Shown here one piece after another: positions 1 to 9,833 of a DNA stretch of 64,000 nucleotides. Under the pieces are notes generated by a model. The model saw nothing but the letters and a program-made list of their open reading frames with translations, did not search any database and was not told the DNA's origin. Origin of the DNA: Calidifontibacillus oryziterrae (GTDB taxonomy: Bacteria; Bacillota; Bacilli; Bacillales; Bacillaceae_J); assembly GCF_000331575.1 (NCBI RefSeq), contig NZ_KB223527.1, positions 1,647,842 through 1,711,841 on the forward strand, read 5' to 3'. Both the position numbers and the translations under genes were made by a program. Within the stretch, counting starts at the first letter, position 1. Each line of letters opens with the position of its first letter.

Positions 1-2369
1 TTTGGGTCACCGATGACATACAAGTACGGTAAGCTGATACTGCTTGTACTTGTGTCAACGGTGATTGTTCCAAAATGCAATCCGTTCGTTGCTTCCGTTG
101 GGTCCACTTCAATTGCGATGGCCACTGTCTTTTTTTCATTTGGAGCTATATAAAAAGACAACGGCATTGTCCATCTTAATCCCTTCTTATGACGAGGTTG
201 TCGGAACGTGACCTTTTCTGTTTCCGTTGATTTGTTTTCCAACGTTATTTCTATGCTTTTTTTTACAAAATTAGTACTCGTCCTCTCTTTCGAATCAATC
301 GAATCAATTGCACCGAAGGCTAACGAGCCCGGATACGCTAACACAGTCGCCGCAATCGCTTTGTCCACTTGAATTCGCCCAGCCCCCTGCTCTGAGGGAA
401 TGTATGGATTTCCATTTTCAGCTTGGAGTGGTTTTGCCGTGTTCATTAATGCTGCCTTCACTTGCATCGGGGTCCAATCCGGGTGAGCTTGTTTTATTAA
501 AGCTGCAGCACCAGCAACATGTGGCGACGCCATGCTTGTACCCCTTAGTGCTAGGTATCCATCAGGAATTGTGCTATCGATTTCAACTCCAGGAGCTACA
601 ACATCAGGCTTAATGGTCCAAGAATGGGTGACGGGGCCACGTGAACTGAAGTCAGCAATTTGATCCTGAATTTTTCGAGTTTTTGTGTCTAAATATTTTT
701 TACCTTTTTTTAATTCTTGTTTTATAAAAACTCCGTCTTCACGCGATATCGATCCCGCAGGAATTTCTATCTTTTCTTGGAGCGCTCCTGTGAAGCTACC
801 TTTTTCATTGTTAAAAATCAGAACAGCTTTTGCACCCTTTTGTGATGCATTTTTTACTTTTTCAGAAAAAGGAATTTTCCCTCTTTCCATAAGAATAATT
901 TTTCCTTTAACCTCTGCTTTCCCCTCAGCCTCAACTTCTGTAAGATCATCAATTGTTCCTAAACCGCCATCGATAATTTCGTAGTCTTTCGTTAGATTCC
1001 ATTGAGCTGCCCCATGTAAAGACTGCATAGATATCACTTTTTCAGGGATTGAATTTAATGTGATATACGGAATTTTGATAGGCGGTGTTGAAGCTCCTAC
1101 TGAAATTGCTTTTTGCGAGGTGCCAGGTGAACCAACCGTCCAAAGATTCGGTCCAGAATTTCCATTCGACGTCACGGCGATTACACCTTTTTCAACTGCT
1201 CGGTCTAAGGCAACACTTGTCGGATAATCAGGACCATTTACGGCACTGCCAAGAGAAAGATTAATAATGTCCATGCCATCATCCACTGCTTTTTCAATCG
1301 CAGCTATTACTTGATCTGATGTTCCAATACCACCTGGACCAAGAGCACGATATGCATAAATTTCCGCCTCCGGCGCAACCCCTTTTACTCTACCGTTTGC
1401 TGCAATAATTCCTGCTACATGCGTTCCGTGAAGCGTCGTCTCCCCTTGCGCTTTAACCGTTTCCATCGGGTCATGGTCGTCGTCTACTAAATCAAAACCA
1501 CCTTGATAGTTTTTTTGTAAGTCAGGATGATTGTAATCAATCCCCGTATCAATCACTCCAACCTTGATCCCTTTTCCGGTTAAATGTTGTTGATTGTTGT
1601 CAAAATAATGACGGATTGCATCGCCACCGATAAACGGGACACTTTCGTCTAGTTTTGCGGTGTATATAGTTGTTGGATGGATCGATTTCACGCCCGGCAT
1701 TCGCTTTATTTTTTCAAGAATTGCTACTAAGTTAGTTTGTGGCTGTTCCATTGATATTGAAAGGCCGTAAAACACTGTTTGAAACTCTTTTTCAATTTTT
1801 ATATTTGGATAGTTTTCGTTTATTTCATCGACTAGCCTTTGGAGATTGGTCCTTATAATAGAAGTATTTGTTATGGATTCTTTTAATTTACTAGTAGTGT
1901 TGGTTTTATGCAACTCCAATTCATTAGGGTTGCTGGTATTGAGTTCAGCAAATTCACTAGGGTTGTTTGTTTTGGTTTCTTCTAATTTACTAGTGGTGTT
2001 GGTATTGTGTTCTTTTTCTACCTCAATGATAAATTTTTGGGGGGTATTCATTCCAACGCCTACTTGCGAATCTACTTCAATACTTATTGGATCTAGGTGC
2101 TGAACTCCAATTTGACGATGGATTGGTATGTAGACATCACTATCTAATTGCGATCGTTTCAATTTAAAATGTTCTTTTTTAGTTTTAACGTTTGTCTGAT
2201 TAGTTTGGTTTGTTTCAAAAGCGAAAGGTGTTTGTTCAGTTGGATCCGACCATATTGAGGCTTGCACTTTCCTAAAAGTTAGTGCTTCGTTTTGAATACA
2301 AGGCAACGAACACAAAGTGGATGTTATAACAATACTCAAAATCGATAGTGATTTGATTTTCTTTTTCAC
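1..2369 (-). CDS. vpr: Vpr-like secreted subtilisin-family serine protease (C-terminus beyond window)
   Basis: S8 endopeptidase, probably secreted. It starts at a GTG after the Shine-Dalgarno AAAGGAG and is open to the window edge, giving about 789 residues; the C-terminus is missing. The N-terminus (VKKKIKSLSILSIVITS) is a signal peptide. A propeptide-like I9 region follows, then the catalytic triad: Asp274 in VIDTGIDYNHPDL, His314 in LHGTHVAG and Ser612 in GTSMASPHVAG. The roughly 300 residues between His and Ser fit an inserted protease-associated domain, as in B. subtilis Vpr (about 806 aa). The propeptide carries an internal repeat (NTTSKL and NPxE segments, about 1846-2010) not expected in this family. 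In B. subtilis mnaA neighbours the atp operon, so a protease here is a local rearrangement. Family assignment is firm; orthology to Vpr rather than another PA-domain subtilase is likely but unproven. Confidence 0.9.
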   Translation of the reverse strand, partial: MKKKIKSLSILSIVITSTLCSLPCIQNEALTFRKVQASIWSDPTEQTPFAFETNQTNQTNVKTKKEHFKLKRSQLDSDVYIPIHRQIGVQHLDPISIEVDSQVGVGMNTPQKFIIEVEKEHNTNTTSKLEETKTNNPSEFAELNTSNPNELELHKTNTTSKLKESITNTSIIRTNLQRLVDEINENYPNIKIEKEFQTVFYGLSISMEQPQTNLVAILEKIKRMPGVKSIHPTTIYTAKLDESVPFIGGDAIRHYFDNNQQHLTGKGIKVGVIDTGIDYNHPDLQKNYQGGFDLVDDDHDPMETVKAQGETTLHGTHVAGIIAANGRVKGVAPEAEIYAYRALGPGGIGTSDQVIAAIEKAVDDGMDIINLSLGSAVNGPDYPTSVALDRAVEKGVIAVTSNGNSGPNLWTVGSPGTSQKAISVGASTPPIKIPYITLNSIPEKVISMQSLHGAAQWNLTKDYEIIDGGLGTIDDLTEVEAEGKAEVKGKIILMERGKIPFSEKVKNASQKGAKAVLIFNNEKGSFTGALQEKIEIPAGSISREDGVFIKQELKKGKKYLDTKTRKIQDQIADFSSRGPVTHSWTIKPDVVAPGVEIDSTIPDGYLALRGTSMASPHVAGAAALIKQAHPDWTPMQVKAALMNTAKPLQAENGNPYIPSEQGAGRIQVDKAIAATVLAYPGSLAFGAIDSIDSKERTSTNFVKKSIEITLENKSTETEKVTFRQPRHKKGLRWTMPLSFYIAPNEKKTVAIAIEVDPTEATNGLHFGTITVDTSTSSISLPYLYVIGDP

Positions 2370-2498
2370 TGATGTTTTGCTCCTTTACGAAGTGCATAAT
2401 TCCTGTTGTAAATGTTATTTTTCAGTTAATGTATTGAACTTTTTCTATATATAGAAAATGACCTCTCGTACATTTATTATTGATTATTTTCCCGCTGT

Positions 2499-2870
2499 GT
2501 TGGAAATTTTATACAAAACAATTGGTTCGAGGACCATGATTAAGCTGCTATTTGTTGGAAATTTTATACAAAGTAATTGATTCGTGGACCATGATTAAGC
2601 TGCTATTTGTGGGTAGTTTTATACAAAGCAATTTGATTCGCGGACCATGATTAAGCTGCTATTTGTTGGTAGTTTTATACATAGCACTTGATTCGCGGAC
2701 CATGATTAAGCTGCTATTTGTTGGTAGTTTTATACATAGCACTTGATTCGCGGACCATGATTAAGCTGCTATTTGTTGGTAGTTTTATACAAAGCAATTT
2801 GATTCGCGGACCATGATTAAGCTGCTATTTGTTGGTAGTTTTATACAAAGCCCTGATCCATGGGGCCATG
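2499..2870. repeat. Tandem array, 55-56 bp unit, about 6.5 copies
   Basis: The segment GGACCATGATTAAGCTGC recurs at 2531, 2586, 2642, 2697, 2752 and 2808, a period of 55-56 bp, with a final partial unit. Copies differ by a few bases. It lies between the mnaA terminator region and the vpr promoter region and contains no plausible gene. Confidence 0.95.
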
Positions 2871-2904
2871 AGACGAATGCTATCTACAGATAAATGAAAG
2901 CATA

Positions 2905-2963
2905 AAAGAAGGCTGAAACCAAAAGGTCTTTATTTAACAACCTTTTAGATCAGCCTGTTTTTA
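2905..2963 (-). terminator. Intrinsic terminator-like hairpin downstream of mnaA
   Basis: Arms AGGCTGA (2910) and TCAGCCT (ending 2956) enclose a second inner pair AAAAGG/CCTTTT. T-rich tracts lie on both sides, so it could work in both directions. The only gene reading into it is mnaA, about 350 bp upstream. Confidence 0.6.
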
Positions 2964-3025
2964 ACTATTTAAAATCTAATTATCTAATCCAAATCTAATC
3001 TTCTGTATTATCAAACGCCATTTCT

Positions 3026-3080
3026 CATAACCTCTAATGACTTAAGTCGCAGGTGATCAGGGTTAGGTCTTAAATTCCAA
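3026..3080 (-). repeat. Dispersed palindromic element, copy 1 (degenerate)
   Basis: Most diverged member of a five-copy family sharing a core like GACTTTAGTCATGAGAGGTT on the minus strand. Other copies are at 8401-8450, 11791-11850, 14701-14765 and 31971-32030. Each lies downstream of a minus-strand gene. The core resembles the palindromic ends of IS200/IS605-type elements (inference). Confidence 0.5.
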
Positions 3081-3162
3081 TAAATGCAGAAAAATCCAAA
3101 TTGATTATGCTTTAGCTCTTTGTGCTACTTAATAAAACAAACGTCTATGGACGTAGTGCGGC

Positions 3163-3330
3163 TTAGCCTTCGGTTGTAAACAGTGCTGCTTTCTCATTTG
3201 CAAACTTCGTTAACTGGCTAGGTGTAGCGCTAGCTTAGCCTTCGGTTGTAAACGGTGCTGCTTTCCCATTTGCAGAGACTTCGTTAACTGGCTAGGTGTA
3301 GCGCTAGCTTAGCCTTCGGTTGTAAACGAT
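3163..3330 (-). repeat. Tandem repeat of the mnaA 3' end, three copies including the stop codon
   Basis: The string TTAGCCTTCGGTTGTAAAC occurs at 3163, 3235 and 3309 (spacings 72 and 74 bp). The copy at 3309 is the real end of mnaA, encoding FTTEG-stop. The outermost copy is in frame with the stop before it and would encode a 23-residue tail ending again in FTTEG-stop. Confidence 0.9.
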
Positions 3331-4460
3331 GCTGGGCGTTCCGAAGTTTGCTTAAGGTGATAGCGGATTGCCTCAGCGATGCGGTACGAAGCTTTGCCGT
3401 CACCATAAGGGTTGGATGCTTTCGCCATTTTTTCATATGCTTCGGTATTTGTTAATAGCTCTGTTGCTAGCTCGTAAATCGTTCCCTCATCTGTCCCAGC
3501 CAGCTTCAACGTACCTGCTTCGATTCCTTCTGGTCGTTCGGTTGTATCGCGCAAGACTAGGACTGGAACTCCCAATGATGGCGCTTCTTCCTGAACTCCG
3601 CCTGAATCTGTTAGAATTAAATATGAACGAGCTGCAAAATTATGAAAATCAATCACATCTAAAGGTTCGATCAAATGGATACGATCATTGCCGCCAAGTA
3701 TTTCTTGGGCAATTTCCCGAACAGCCGGATTCATATGAACCGGGTATACAACTTGAACATCCTCATGCTCTTCAACAAGTCTATGAATTGCACGGAACAT
3801 GTTTCGCATTGGCTCGCCTAAGTTTTCGCGCCGGTGCGCCGTCACCAAAATAAGACGACCTTTGCTTGCTTTTTCTAAAACCTCATGATTGTAGTCTTCT
3901 TTTACCGTTACGGATAGTGCATCAATCGCTGTATTACCGGTTATAAAGATTGCTTCCTTCTTTTTATTTTCATTCACTAGATTTTCATACGACTTTTCTG
4001 TTGGCGAGAAATGAATGTCAGCAATAACACCCGTTAATTGGCGATTCATTTCTTCAGGAAACGGAGAATACTTATTCCATGTTCTGAGACCCGCTTCAAC
4101 ATGGCCTACTGCAACCTGATTATAATAGGCAGCAAGACTCGCAATAAATGTGGTCGTCGTATCTCCATGGACGAGCACGATATCAGGCTTAACCTCTTTT
4201 ATTACGCGGTCTAATCCTTCTAGTCCCCTTGTTGTTACATCTATTAATGTTTGGCGGTCTTTCATTATATTTAAATCATAATCTGGTTTTACATTAAAAA
4301 TTTCCAAAACCTGATCAAGCATTTGCCGATGTTGTGCTGTTACAGCAACTATCGATTCAAATTGTTCTGGACGTTTTTCTAACTCAAGAACAAGCGGACA
4401 CATTTTAATCGCCTCCGGTCTTGTTCCGAAGGTTGTAAGCACTTTAATGCGATTTGACAT
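3309..4460 (-). CDS. mnaA: UDP-N-acetylglucosamine 2-epimerase (non-hydrolysing)
   Basis: Interconverts UDP-GlcNAc and UDP-ManNAc in the cytosol, supplying ManNAc for wall teichoic acid linkage units and other surface polymers. The 383-residue protein has family hallmarks: LTTFGTRPEAIKM at the N-terminus, VHGDTTTTF, GHVEAGLRT, PFPEEMNRQ, TAHRREN and TDSGGVQEEAP. The chosen start is the ATG at 4460, placed 8 nt after GGAG; a GTG three codons upstream overlaps that Shine-Dalgarno. It lies below upp, as in B. subtilis, but a strong terminator sits between them. The last codons are duplicated twice downstream as a tandem repeat. Confidence 0.95.
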   Translation of the reverse strand: MSNRIKVLTTFGTRPEAIKMCPLVLELEKRPEQFESIVAVTAQHRQMLDQVLEIFNVKPDYDLNIMKDRQTLIDVTTRGLEGLDRVIKEVKPDIVLVHGDTTTTFIASLAAYYNQVAVGHVEAGLRTWNKYSPFPEEMNRQLTGVIADIHFSPTEKSYENLVNENKKKEAIFITGNTAIDALSVTVKEDYNHEVLEKASKGRLILVTAHRRENLGEPMRNMFRAIHRLVEEHEDVQVVYPVHMNPAVREIAQEILGGNDRIHLIEPLDVIDFHNFAARSYLILTDSGGVQEEAPSLGVPVLVLRDTTERPEGIEAGTLKLAGTDEGTIYELATELLTNTEAYEKMAKASNPYGDGKASYRIAEAIRYHLKQTSERPASFTTEG

Positions 4461-4489
4461 CTTTTTCACTCCAATAATTTTCCTGCATT

Positions 4490-4522
4490 TTAAAAAAAAT
4501 GACGCGGCATATAACGCGCCAT
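4490..4522 (-). terminator. Intrinsic terminator of upp
   Basis: Minus strand: 8-bp stem ATGGCGCG/CGCGTCAT with an 8-nt loop followed by eight T. It lies about 30 bp before the mnaA start, so mnaA needs readthrough or a promoter overlapping this region. Confidence 0.85.
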
Positions 4523-4645
4523 TTCCTTTTTAAATTATGGTCATTCCTAAAAGCCGCTAATTATAAGGGCAGCTTTTATTTTGCTTGCCAATTTTTTATC
4601 CAAACAAATCCAACCTCAGATCGATCTCATTTTATTTCACTACAA

Positions 4646-5567
<922 letters not shown>

Positions 5568-5960
5568 TTTGTGATAAGTCTACATTTTGTAATTATGAAA
5601 AAGATGTCATCATGGACAACGTCACAGGGGTAAATTTGTGATAAGTCCAAATCTTGAAATTAAAAAAATTTAATCATGGACAAGGTGACAATGGAAAATT
5701 TGTGATAAGTATACATTTTGTAATTATGAAAAAAATGTAATCATGGACAACGCCACAGGGATAAATTTGCGATTAGTCCACATTTTGTAATTATGAAAAA
5801 TTTAATCATGGACAAGGTGACAATGGAAAATTTGTGATAAGTATACATTTTGTAATTATGAAAAAAATGTAATCATGGACAACGTCACAGGGATAAATTT
5901 GCGTTTAGTCCACATTTTGTAATTATGAAAAATTTAATCATGGATAAGGTGGTTGCAGGA
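5568..5960. repeat. Tandem array, 64-67 bp unit, six copies with an alternating dimer pattern
   Basis: TTTGYGATWAGT starts units at about 5568, 5635, 5699, 5765, 5831 and 5898. Units alternate between endings like GACAACGTCACAGGG and GACAAGGTGACAATGG, so later copies arose by doubling a two-unit block of about 132 bp. It lies beyond the glyA terminator. Confidence 0.93.
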
Positions 5961-5987
5961 ATTCGTGAGTAGGCTACTTTAATATAG

Positions 5988-6026
5988 AAAAAGAAAGGCC
6001 AAATCTTTTTTCGATTTGACCTTTTG
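5988..6026 (-). terminator. Intrinsic terminator of glyA
   Basis: Minus strand: arms AAAGGTCAAATC and GATTTGGCCTTT around a GAAAAAA loop, then CTTTTTC. It is about 60 bp past the glyA stop. Confidence 0.9.
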
Positions 6027-6084
6027 TTTGTTACAACCTTTTTAATTTGTTTTGCAACTATTAATATTGAACGGCATTCTTTAA

Positions 6085-7326
6085 TTACAGATTTGGATAA
6101 AGTGGATACTTAGCTGTAAGCTGTTCAACACGCTTTGCTGCTTCCGCAAGTTTTTCCTTATTATCAACATTCTTTAATGTTAACGCAATGATTTTTGCGA
6201 TTTCATCCATATCTTCAAGACCTAAACCTCGGCTTGTAACTGCTGCTGTACCAATACGAACACCGCTTGTTACAAATGGGCTTTCTGGATCATATGGAAT
6301 CGTATTTTTATTAACTGTAATACCAACATCATCTAATGCTTTTTCGGCAACTTTTCCTGTTAAGTTTAATCCTCGAACATCAACTAATAATAAATGATTA
6401 TCTGTTCCGCCTGATACTAATGTTAAGCCTTCAGCTTGGAGCGCTTCACCTAAACGTTTTGCATTTTGAATGATTCCGCTCGCATACTCTTTAAAGCTAT
6501 CTTGAAGGGCTTCACCAAATGCAACCGCTTTTGCAGCAATGACGTGCATTAGTGGGCCGCCTTGAATTCCTGGGAAAATTGCTTTATCGATTTTTTGAGC
6601 AAATTCTTCTTTACATAAAATCATACCGCCGCGAGGTCCGCGTAATGTTTTATGAGTTGTTGTTGTTACAAAATCTGCATATTGAACTGGATTTGGATGT
6701 AAACCAGCTGCCACAAGTCCGGCAATATGAGCCATATCAACCATTAAATACGCGCCAACCTCGTCAGCAATTTCACGGAATTTTGCAAAATCAATAATAC
6801 GAGGATACGCACTTGCACCTGCAACGATTAACTTCGGCTTATGTTGCTTTGCTTTTTCTAAAACATCATTGTAATCAATTTGGTGTGACTCCTTGTCCAC
6901 TCCATAGGCAACAAAGTTATATTGAAGACCGCTGAAGTTTACCGGACTACCATGTGTTAAATGGCCGCCGTGGGATAAATCCATTCCAAGGACTGTGTCA
7001 CCATGCTCCAAAATTGTAAAATAAACAGCCATGTTTGCTTGGGCACCAGAGTGCGGTTGAACATTGGCATGTTCTGCACCAAAAATTTCTTTCGCACGAT
7101 CCCTCGCAATATTTTCAGCAACATCAACATACTCACAACCGCCATAATAACGGCGACCTGGATAGCCTTCAGCGTATTTGTTTGTTAAAACAGAGCCTTG
7201 CGCTTCCATTACTGCCTCACTAACGAAGTTTTCTGAAGCAATCAATTCAATTTTATCTCGTTGACGTCCTAATTCTAGTTGAATTGCATCATACACAGCT
7301 TGATCCTGTGCTTTTAATTTTTCCAT
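6085..7326 (-). CDS. glyA: Serine hydroxymethyltransferase
   Basis: PLP enzyme converting serine and tetrahydrofolate to glycine and methylene-tetrahydrofolate, the main one-carbon source for purine, thymidylate and methionine synthesis. At 413 residues it has the normal family length. Visible motifs include [29 protein letters not shown] and the PLP-lysine segment [14 protein letters not shown]. The ATG at 7326 is chosen because AGGAGGAG ends 4-5 nt before it; an in-frame extension upstream lacks a ribosome site. Candidate PurR operators lie about 290 bp upstream, which fits purine control of glyA known in B. subtilis. Confidence 0.97.
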   Translation of the reverse strand: MEKLKAQDQAVYDAIQLELGRQRDKIELIASENFVSEAVMEAQGSVLTNKYAEGYPGRRYYGGCEYVDVAENIARDRAKEIFGAEHANVQPHSGAQANMAVYFTILEHGDTVLGMDLSHGGHLTHGSPVNFSGLQYNFVAYGVDKESHQIDYNDVLEKAKQHKPKLIVAGASAYPRIIDFAKFREIADEVGAYLMVDMAHIAGLVAAGLHPNPVQYADFVTTTTHKTLRGPRGGMILCKEEFAQKIDKAIFPGIQGGPLMHVIAAKAVAFGEALQDSFKEYASGIIQNAKRLGEALQAEGLTLVSGGTDNHLLLVDVRGLNLTGKVAEKALDDVGITVNKNTIPYDPESPFVTSGVRIGTAAVTSRGLGLEDMDEIAKIIALTLKNVDNKEKLAEAAKRVEQLTAKYPLYPNL

Positions 7327-7536
7327 CGTTCTCCTCCTAAAAAACATATATTATATTACCCGCTCAAATTCACACTTCACAATAGGGCATATATGAACGG
7401 TTTTATTACAAAAATATAAGCTCTCTTTGTGGGTGACCCTCTAAAAGATTCGTAGCTTCCCATTCGATGAGGAACTGACTAAACTGATTAAAAAATTCCA
7501 TATTCTTTTTAAATTCCGAATAATTTATTTACCCAA

Positions 7537-7641
7537 TCATTGTATCATAAATATTTTTAAGAAAAAACTACTAAATTTTGAGCTTTAATAACTTTTTGTA
7601 CGCTCAATATCCGAATGAACAAACATATTGTTCGCCTAATT
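7537..7641 (-). promoter_or_regulatory. Candidate glyA promoter with inverted PurBox-like sites
   Basis: Two inverted CGAA cores, at 7612-7615 (within AATATCCGAATG) and 7631-7634 (opposite strand, AGGCGAACAAT), are 15 nt apart; paired PurBoxes have CCGAAC cores and near 16-17 nt spacing. A -10-like TACAAT lies just downstream on the minus strand (about 7540), followed by a third single site, AATTCCGAATAAT, near 7511. PurR control of glyA is known in B. subtilis. Matches are good but not perfect. Confidence 0.55.
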
Positions 7642-7761
7642 AAATTATGTTGCGTTTTTTGTATAGCCGCCATGACTTCTACATTGTGTTAGAGACACCG
7701 TTTATTGTGCATTTTGTTTAATTAAACAGCCACAAAATATTTGAATGAAGAGTTCCAACAA

Positions 7762-8340
7762 CTACCCACTACATTTTTTGCCTAATTCATTATCTGAATA
7801 AACCGCCCGCTCCCCACCAATTAATTTTGGTCTTGTTGTCGCAAGCGTAACATGAGCCTGCCCAATTTGTTTAATTTGACTACGAACTGGTACTGCAACA
7901 TGCTTTAAGTGCATCCCGATTAAAGTATCACCAATATCGATGCCCGCATTAGCTTTGATAAATTCTACAACTATTGGATTTTTAATGTGCTGAAAAGCGT
8001 ATGTAGCCATTGCACCCCCTGCTTTTCGAACAGGAATGACGGAAACCGGTTCTAATCCTTTCGCAAGTGCCGTTTCCTGCTCAACTACTAAAGCACGATT
8101 CAAATGCTCACAGCATTGGAAGGCCAATTGAACACCCGTTTTTTCTTTGAAATCGCTGAATACCTCATACAAAGCTGCTGCAACCTCTTCTGTTCCAGAT
8201 GTGCCAATCCGTTCTCCAATGACTTCACTTGTGCTACAGCCTATCACTAAAATCTTTCCAGATGATAACTCGGCCACTGCTTGTAAATCATCCAATACCG
8301 TCTTTAATTGGCCCTTTAGCTTTGGTATTTCAATTTGCAT
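7762..8340 (-). CDS. ywlG: UPF0340 family protein YwlG
   Basis: Conserved Firmicutes protein of about 190 residues without an established biochemical role. Sequence signatures include [48 protein letters not shown] and [12 protein letters not shown]. The start [11 protein letters not shown] is preceded by a GGAA-type ribosome site. It lies between glyA and rpiB, exactly as ywlG lies in B. subtilis. Conserved Cys and His residues suggest a metal or catalytic site, but that is inference. No signal peptide or membrane segment is present. Confidence 0.9.
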   Translation of the reverse strand: MQIEIPKLKGQLKTVLDDLQAVAELSSGKILVIGCSTSEVIGERIGTSGTEEVAAALYEVFSDFKEKTGVQLAFQCCEHLNRALVVEQETALAKGLEPVSVIPVRKAGGAMATYAFQHIKNPIVVEFIKANAGIDIGDTLIGMHLKHVAVPVRSQIKQIGQAHVTLATTRPKLIGGERAVYSDNELGKKCSG

Positions 8341-8400
8341 TGCCGATGTTCCTTTCTACATTATCTTATATGCATTTTACCACGTTAAACTAACTATATC

Positions 8401-8450
8401 CTAAACCTCTCATGACTAAAGTCACGGGGGCTGGGCTATTTTATAAAATA
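8401..8450 (-). repeat. Dispersed palindromic element, copy 2
   Basis: Minus-strand core GTGACTTTAGTCATGAGAGG contains the palindrome TGACTTTAGTCA. The flank TTTATTTTATAAAATAGCCCAG resembles copy 5 at 31971-32030. It abuts the rpiB terminator. Confidence 0.65.
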
Positions 8451-8481
8451 AAGAATGGCATGTAAAAACCCACCATTCTTC
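8450..8481 (-). terminator. Intrinsic terminator of rpiB
   Basis: Minus strand: arms AAGAATGG and CCATTCTT around a GTGGGTTTTTACATG-like loop, then TATTTTAT. It begins within 10 bp of the rpiB stop. Confidence 0.8.
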
Positions 8482-8489
8482 TTGCTTTT

Positions 8490-8930
8490 CTACTTATTTT
8501 CGTAATCGCTAATTTTGCCGATGCGGTTTGCATGGCGGCCGCCTTCGTAATCTGTTGTTAACCATACTTTTGCAATTTCCCTTGCTAAGCCAGGACCAAT
8601 TACGCGTTCGCCCATTGCTAATATATTGCTATCATTATGCTCGCGAGTTGATTTGGCACTGAATACGTCATGTACAAGAGCACAACGAATTCCTTTTACC
8701 TTATTCGCTGCAATTGACATTCCTATTCCTGTTCCACAAATAAGAATTCCACGGTCAACTTCACCGCTTGCAACTTTTTCTGCTACTGGAAACGCATAAT
8801 CAGGATAATCTACTGATGTGTCGCATTCACAGCCAAAATCCTCGTATTCAATTCCCATTTCATCCATTAATTTTTTGATTTCTTCTCTAATATGGATTCC
8901 ACCATGGTCAGATCCAATCGCTACTTTCAC
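8490..8930 (-). CDS. rpiB: Ribose-5-phosphate isomerase B
   Basis: Interconverts ribose 5-phosphate and ribulose 5-phosphate in the pentose phosphate pathway. The 146-residue RpiB/LacAB fold shows GSDHGG at residues 6-11, the catalytic cysteine at 65 in ILICGTGIGMSIAANK, the following HDVFSAKSTREHNDSN segment and the terminal GRHANRIGKISDYE. The start at 8930 follows an AGGAGG-like sequence (minus strand of the cctcct at 8942). It sits next to ywlG as B. subtilis ywlF does. A terminator follows at once, so it ends its transcription unit. Confidence 0.96.
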   Translation of the reverse strand: MKVAIGSDHGGIHIREEIKKLMDEMGIEYEDFGCECDTSVDYPDYAFPVAEKVASGEVDRGILICGTGIGMSIAANKVKGIRCALVHDVFSAKSTREHNDSNILAMGERVIGPGLAREIAKVWLTTDYEGGRHANRIGKISDYENK

Positions 8931-9019
8931 TTTTACATTGCCTCCTACTGAAAAATTGTTTCTATATTTATTATGATGTTATTGCCGTTATCCAAGCTCC
9001 ACTCATATTGGCTACTCTT

Positions 9020-9150
9020 GCACTCGTTTTCTAAGCTCATCCGCATTGGATGCTCTTGCTCTCGGTTTCTAAGCTCATCCGCATTGGATGCTCTTGCTCG
9101 TATTACAAGCTCATCCGCATTGGATGCTCCGATTATTTTCGATGCTCCAC
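9020..9150. repeat. Tandem repeat, about 37-48 bp unit, three to four copies
   Basis: The phrase AAGCTCATCCGCATTGGATG recurs three times with TGCTCTTGCTC tails, plus a diverged first copy (TCCACTCATATTGGCTACTC). The CATCCgcattGGATG core is a small palindrome. No coding value. Confidence 0.9.
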
Positions 9151-9339
9151 CGAAACTTAAAACCCGGTCTCTATTATAAAATTTAGTTAATAAAAATGCT
9201 AGCTTTTCGTATTGCTTTATTTTTATACTGTAGTTTCATTTAGCCTAACATTTAACGGACATGAGATCCGCTAAACATGTGTAAAAAGCATAATAATTTA
9301 ATTTAGTGGACACAGGTTCCGCTATTTGAGTAAAAAAGA

Positions 9340-9660
9340 GGCATTTACTATTTATTTTCGACTAATAACGGATCTCCTGTCCGTAAAAGAGACTACAGTA
9401 CTTGTTATTTGAAAATAACGGATCTCCTGTCCTTTAAAGCTGGTGTTCCAAAAACTTGATAAGCCGCAGTACTTGTTATTTAAAAATAACGGATCTCCTG
9501 TTCTCTAAAGCAGGTGTTCCAAAAACTTGATAAGCTGCAGCACTAGTTATTTGCAGAATAACGGATCTCCTGTTCTTTAAAGCTGGTATTCCAAAAACTT
9601 GATAAGCTGCAGCACTAGTTATTTGCAAAATAACGGATCTCCTGTCCGGAACTTTTTGGA
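9340..9660. repeat. Tandem array, 71-72 bp unit, about four copies
   Basis: AACGGATCTCCTGTCC-type cores at 9367, 9417, 9488, 9560 and 9632; the last four are 71-72 bp apart. Each has GTTATTTgaAAATAAC, a small hairpin, just before the core. Related single cores lie at 9255-9320. Array and flanks fill the gap between rpiB and the chemoreceptor gene. Confidence 0.93.
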
Positions 9661-9721
9661 TTACTATCATTTACGACCAATTTAATAAACTACGAACCTT
9701 CATTAAACTAAATTCACCGCA

Positions 9722-9784
9722 AAATAATAAGCTCTATTTACACTAATCTCTTATAAACAAGAAGGATTGCGCAAATAGAGCTAT
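9722..9784 (-). terminator. Probable terminator of the chemoreceptor gene
   Basis: Arms AGCTCTATTT (9730-9739) and AAATAGAGCT (9773-9782) form a perfect 10-bp stem with a long loop. On the minus strand TTATTATTTT follows. Confidence 0.65.
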
Positions 9785-9833
9785 ATCGCCTTTTTATTTG
9801 ATGCTGGCTATCAACAAAGTTGTATATCAGAAC

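Noticed and set aside
308..984. Plus-strand frames within 1-2103
   Set aside because: They are antisense to an intact Vpr-type protease frame with a full catalytic triad.
8973..9179. 68-residue open frame
   Set aside because: It consists of the tandem repeat between rpiB and the chemoreceptor gene.
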